Shown: positions 60,934 to 64,000 of the stretch, one piece after another
Position numbering within the stretch: the first letter of the stretch is position 1
Layout: every line of letters begins with the position of its first letter
NCBI GenBank assembly: GCA_016617785.1
Contig: JADILM010000001.1
Location: 496,001 to 560,000, forward strand
Length of the DNA: 64,000 nt
Source of the DNA: Sporobolomyces roseus
Lineage: Eukaryota > Basidiomycota > Microbotryomycetes > Sporidiobolales > Sporidiobolaceae
Direction of reading: 5' to 3'
Made by a program: the position numbers and the translations under genes
Notes under the pieces: model-generated
What the model saw: the letters and a program-made list of their open reading frames with translations, nothing else
What the model was told of the DNA's origin: nothing
The model's database searches: none

Positions 60934-62400
60934 TCAATCCACTTTCATTCCATCCCCTTCCAGTTTGATCCCCTCATTTGACTCGCCACCAATCCCCTCG
61001 TCCCAATCCAGTGGTAAATCCCACAAACCCGTCACGCCCGCTCTGACGCATTTCTCCCAAACCTCTTCAACTCTGAACCCTCCTTCATCTCCCTTCTCCT
61101 GTTCCCTCACCAAACCCGCCACTATTCCAGGTACATAACTCTTGCCACCCTTCGCGTGTGATTGTCTCGGTAAGATTTCATAGAGGTTTTCAGCAGCATC
61201 GTAGAGTTTCAATCGAGCCATGATATCGACGGGAGCGGTTGATGAATCTTCCGCGAGGGATGACAAGGAGGATTTCGATGATGGGTGAGAGAGGTTCGCT
61301 AGGAATTTAAGTTTGAGTGAGGGGTCCGTTGAGGAATTGGTCGATTGGAGGGAATCTCGTGCTGAGGAACGTTTCCTAGATGATGCTCGAGCTGCAGCGA
61401 TCACTGCTTCCGGATCTGCAGTACCCGATTCCTACACATCTCGAGATCAGAAGTTAGTGGCGAGAAAGGGTGGTTGCGTAATGGGGAAAAGGGACGAACG
61501 AGTGCTTCAAGAACCAATTTCCTTTCTTCTTCTTTAGCTTTCCTGTCCTCCTCTTCCTCTTCCTCATACCTCTTCTTCTCACTCTCCCTCCATTCCCTCT
61601 CTCCTTTCTCCCTCCTCTCCAACTCGTCCCGTTCCCGTTCCATTCGATCCTCGTTATCTTCTATACTCTGTCGATTCTGTAATTCGTACGAACGGATCTT
61701 GTTCTCGGTCGCTGCCAAATCCGAACCGATCGAGTGAATGAGTGAGAAAGTGATCGATTCATATTCTTCCAAGTAATCGTTGTAGGCAGATTCACTAGGG
61801 AAATCTTCTCGTTGTTTATTGAATCTGCGAAAAAAAAAACGCAACATCAGTTTTCGAACTCAAAGAAGTTTTCTCAGAGAGGGAACAGCTTACATCTTTG
61901 CAGTACGTTTCCTTACAGCTACTTCTTTCTGTACTTCTAGGTTCTCAAACATTTGAGGTTGAAACTGATTCTTTCGAATAGTTTGACCACAAACCGGACA
62001 AGGTTCCGGACCCAATGAGAACAACCTATCCAAGCAACTCTCACACCTGTTTTCCTCTCCTACTCATCAGCTTACACTCGTATGCAAGAGTAAGGAGAGG
62101 TAAAACTGACATTTTGTGATAACATTTACTAACCATTAATCTCAACTTTGGGTTCAAATATCGATCATTCTTACACACGGGGCATACATCTTCAGGAGAA
62201 GAGTATTCTACCAACCTACGATCAGTCGCTGAACCTATGGGTTGATCGGCTCGAGGTGGAGGAGGTTTCGTAGATGAAGAAATTGTTGAATTAGAATTGG
62301 GAGTCGCTGAACGACTAGAGAATGAGGTAGAAGGTCGAGAGGAGGTTGCAGTAGTAGTGGCTTTCTTGCCTAGGAAGAATCGAGGTTTAGGTGCACTCAT
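60934..62400 (-). CDS. TFB3: TFIIH/CAK subunit Tfb3 (MAT1)
   Basis: RING-finger assembly factor of the CDK-activating kinase module of TFIIH. The start at 62400 opens MSAPKPRFFLGKKATTT. The RING is CPVCKNDRYLNPKLRLMV, then CYHKM, an intron, CESCLDRLFSLGPEPCPVCG, then QTIRKNQFQPQMFENLEVQ and KEVAVRKRTAKM: the classic MAT1 pattern, C3HC4 complete. The MAT1 domain follows (FNKQREDFPSESAYNDYLEE), then a long Glu/Arg/Lys coiled coil (REKGEREWRESEKKRYEEEE) and the C-terminal region with MARLKLYDAAENLYEILPR and GVTGLWDLPLDWDEG, ending GDGMKVD. It is divergent from the FAD oxidoreductase gene with only 82 bases between starts. Confidence 0.93.
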
Positions 62401-62482
62401 TTCCTAGAGATGAGAGGTGAATGAGAGAAAGAGAGATTCGCAACTCTTCCTCTCTCCTCCCACGTTCATTCACTTTATCAAG

Positions 62483-63989
62483 ATGACTCAATCTATCGTA
62501 GTAATCGGAGGAGGCATCATCGGAGTCACTACCGCTTACTACACTGCCAGACTAGCGAAAGAACGAGGATTAGACCTCACTATAAAGTTGATTGAAGGGT
62601 CAGCAATCGCGGCTGGTTCAAGTGGTAAAGCAGGTGGATTACTAGCAATCGATTGGCATGGTGAGCTCCCTCTGTTTCACTCCTCCTTCCCCTCCCCTCT
62701 CGACAGTGCTGATGTCATTTCGCTTCCTTTCGCTCTCCCTCCCTCACATGAAACAGGTCCAGCAACTGCTGCACTCGCCGAGCTCTCCTATGGACTACAC
62801 TCGAAACTAGCTCAAGAATACAACGGGAAAGAGAGATGGGGATATCGCAAACTCGATACGATTTCAGTTGGAGCCGACCTCACTCACTCGAAGGTAGCGA
62901 ACGGAAGCAAAGTCAAGAAGCTAAAGAACAGCGATTTGTTCCCTTGGTTGAATCAGGAGGTTTTGACTCATTCGAGTGTGCTGGGCAGTCAGTGAGTTCA
63001 GACTGGCGAAAAAACTGTCTTCTTCTCTTTGCTCGTGAGTATTTGAGCTGACACGATTCTGTTCAAAAGGGAGACGACTTCGCAAGTACACCCTGAGCTG
63101 TTCACGAAAGCGATTTGGGAGGAAGCGGAAAAGATGGGAGTCCAAGGAGTTTGGGGAACTGTCGAAGGAATGGAAAAGAACTCGAAAGATGGAACCTATC
63201 AACTATCGATCGCATCGAGAGACGACGAGAACGACAAGACTACGTTATCTGCTGATCAAGTTGTCGTCGCTGCTGGACCTTGGACTGGGAAATTATTGAA
63301 GAGTTTGGGAGTTCAAGGAGGAGGGAGAGCGAGAAGGATCGATGGGAGTCGAGCTCACTCGGTCGTACTCAAGACTGCTCCTGGTCGAGATCTACCTGCT
63401 CAAGCTCTCTTCACTTCGATCAAGGAGAAGAAAGGTGGAAGTGCTGAACCCGAAATCTACAGTTTGTCTCCTCTTCTTCCCCCCTCGCTGTTTCCTCTCG
63501 TTTTGATCACTGATATGATCCGATCACGATAAATAGATCGACCAGATGGAACAGCCTACGCCTGTGGAGCTACCGATTCATCACCCCTTCCTTCGCACGC
63601 CTCGAAAGTAACCACCGACCCTTCCGCAATCTCTTCGATTCTCAACCACACTTCCTTACTCTCGCCTTCTCACCTCTCGACTGACAATGGAGAACACTCT
63701 GCAGAAGTTGTGAGAAGTCAAGCTTGTTACTTACCGATGGGATCTGGGGAACCAGTTTTGGGTCAAATCGAGGGTAGTTCGAAGGAGAGGAAAGGAGTGT
63801 ATGTCGCGAGTGGTCACTCTTGTTGGGGGATCTGTAACGGTACGGTCTCAAACTCTCTCGTACTCTCGGGATTCGACTGACATCGCGGTTTTTGAGGCGA
63901 GAGTAGGTCCAGGATCTGGTCTAATCCTGGCTGAGATCCTACTCGATGGGAAACCTACGAGCGCAAACGTATCAAGTCTCTCGGCGTAA
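62483..63989 (+). CDS. DAO-type FAD-dependent oxidoreductase (Tda3-like)
   Basis: Flavoprotein with the D-amino-acid-oxidase-like fold. The start at 62483 opens MTQSIVVIGGGIIGVTTAYY with the Gly-x-Gly-x-x-Gly FAD motif. Landmarks across about six introns: AGSSGKAGGLLAIDWHG, LAELSYGLHSKLAQEY, GYRKLDTISVG, ETTSQVHPELFTKAIWEEAE, VVVAAGPWTGKLL, DRPDGTAYACGATDSSPLPS, CYLPMGSGEPVLGQI and VASGHSCWGICNGPGSGLI. It ends SANVSSLSA with TAA at 63987-63989. The intron just before GPGSG uses the donor GTACGG. Yeast Tda3 and S. pombe homologues share this plan; the substrate is unknown. The stop lies 11 bases inside the window, so the gene is complete. It pairs divergently with TFB3. Confidence 0.87.
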
Positions 63990-64000
63990 ATATCCATCGT

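Overview
The window is nuclear DNA from a fungus, most likely a basidiomycete yeast. Genes are compact and split by many short introns (about 50-250 bases) with GTGAGT/GTAAGT/GTACGT donors and YAG acceptors. Intergenic gaps are short, with many closely spaced divergent pairs. The proteins are fungal: Pra1-type zincophore, Skb1/PRMT5, NUC1, Maf1, Tfb3, eS10, eL39, bL34m. A Pucciniomycotina-like relative is a guess from gene structure only. No bacterial features, rRNA, tRNA, CRISPR array, transposon or viral remnant was recognised by eye.

Layout. 1-3 kb: zinc-acquisition pair, a ZIP transporter (cut by the window edge) and a secreted Pra1/Aspf2 zincophore, with a ZRE-like site upstream of the zincophore. 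3.9-8 kb: an F-box/XPA_C-like protein, a doubtful short gene and an unrecognised protein. 8-10.8 kb: secreted GH5 glycosidase. 11.3-17.7 kb: one very large gene for TFIID subunit TAF2 that carries three bromodomains. 19.3-24 kb: MAF1, a coiled-coil protein, a TatD hydrolase. 24.2-27.5 kb: tandem pair of multi-finger C2H2 proteins. 27.9-35.5 kb: ISD11, MsrA, an MFS transporter, two tandem short-chain dehydrogenases. 35.7-42.2 kb: eS10, a tyrosine phosphatase, a Sec14-like lipid-transfer protein, a basic probably nucleolar protein. 42.5-48.6 kb: PRMT5, NUC1, eL39. 49.6-55.3 kb: a coiled-coil gene with unresolved 5' end, bL34m, an ALKBH7-like dioxygenase, a second tandem pair of C2H2 genes. 55.7-64 kb: KDM4-type JmjN/JmjC demethylase, Tfb3 and a DAO-type FAD oxidoreductase.

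How they work together. Most are housekeeping genes without operon logic. Three groups stand out. The zinc pair is one uptake system: the zincophore binds extracellular zinc and the ZIP protein imports it. A set of chromatin and transcription genes (TAF2, MAF1, PRMT5, KDM4, TFB3) shares the window, probably by chance. The four C2H2 genes form two tandem pairs with matched introns splitting the first finger, suggesting local duplication of a lineage-restricted family. Exon structures were worked out by hand; where quoted, the splice phases were checked for an open reading frame.
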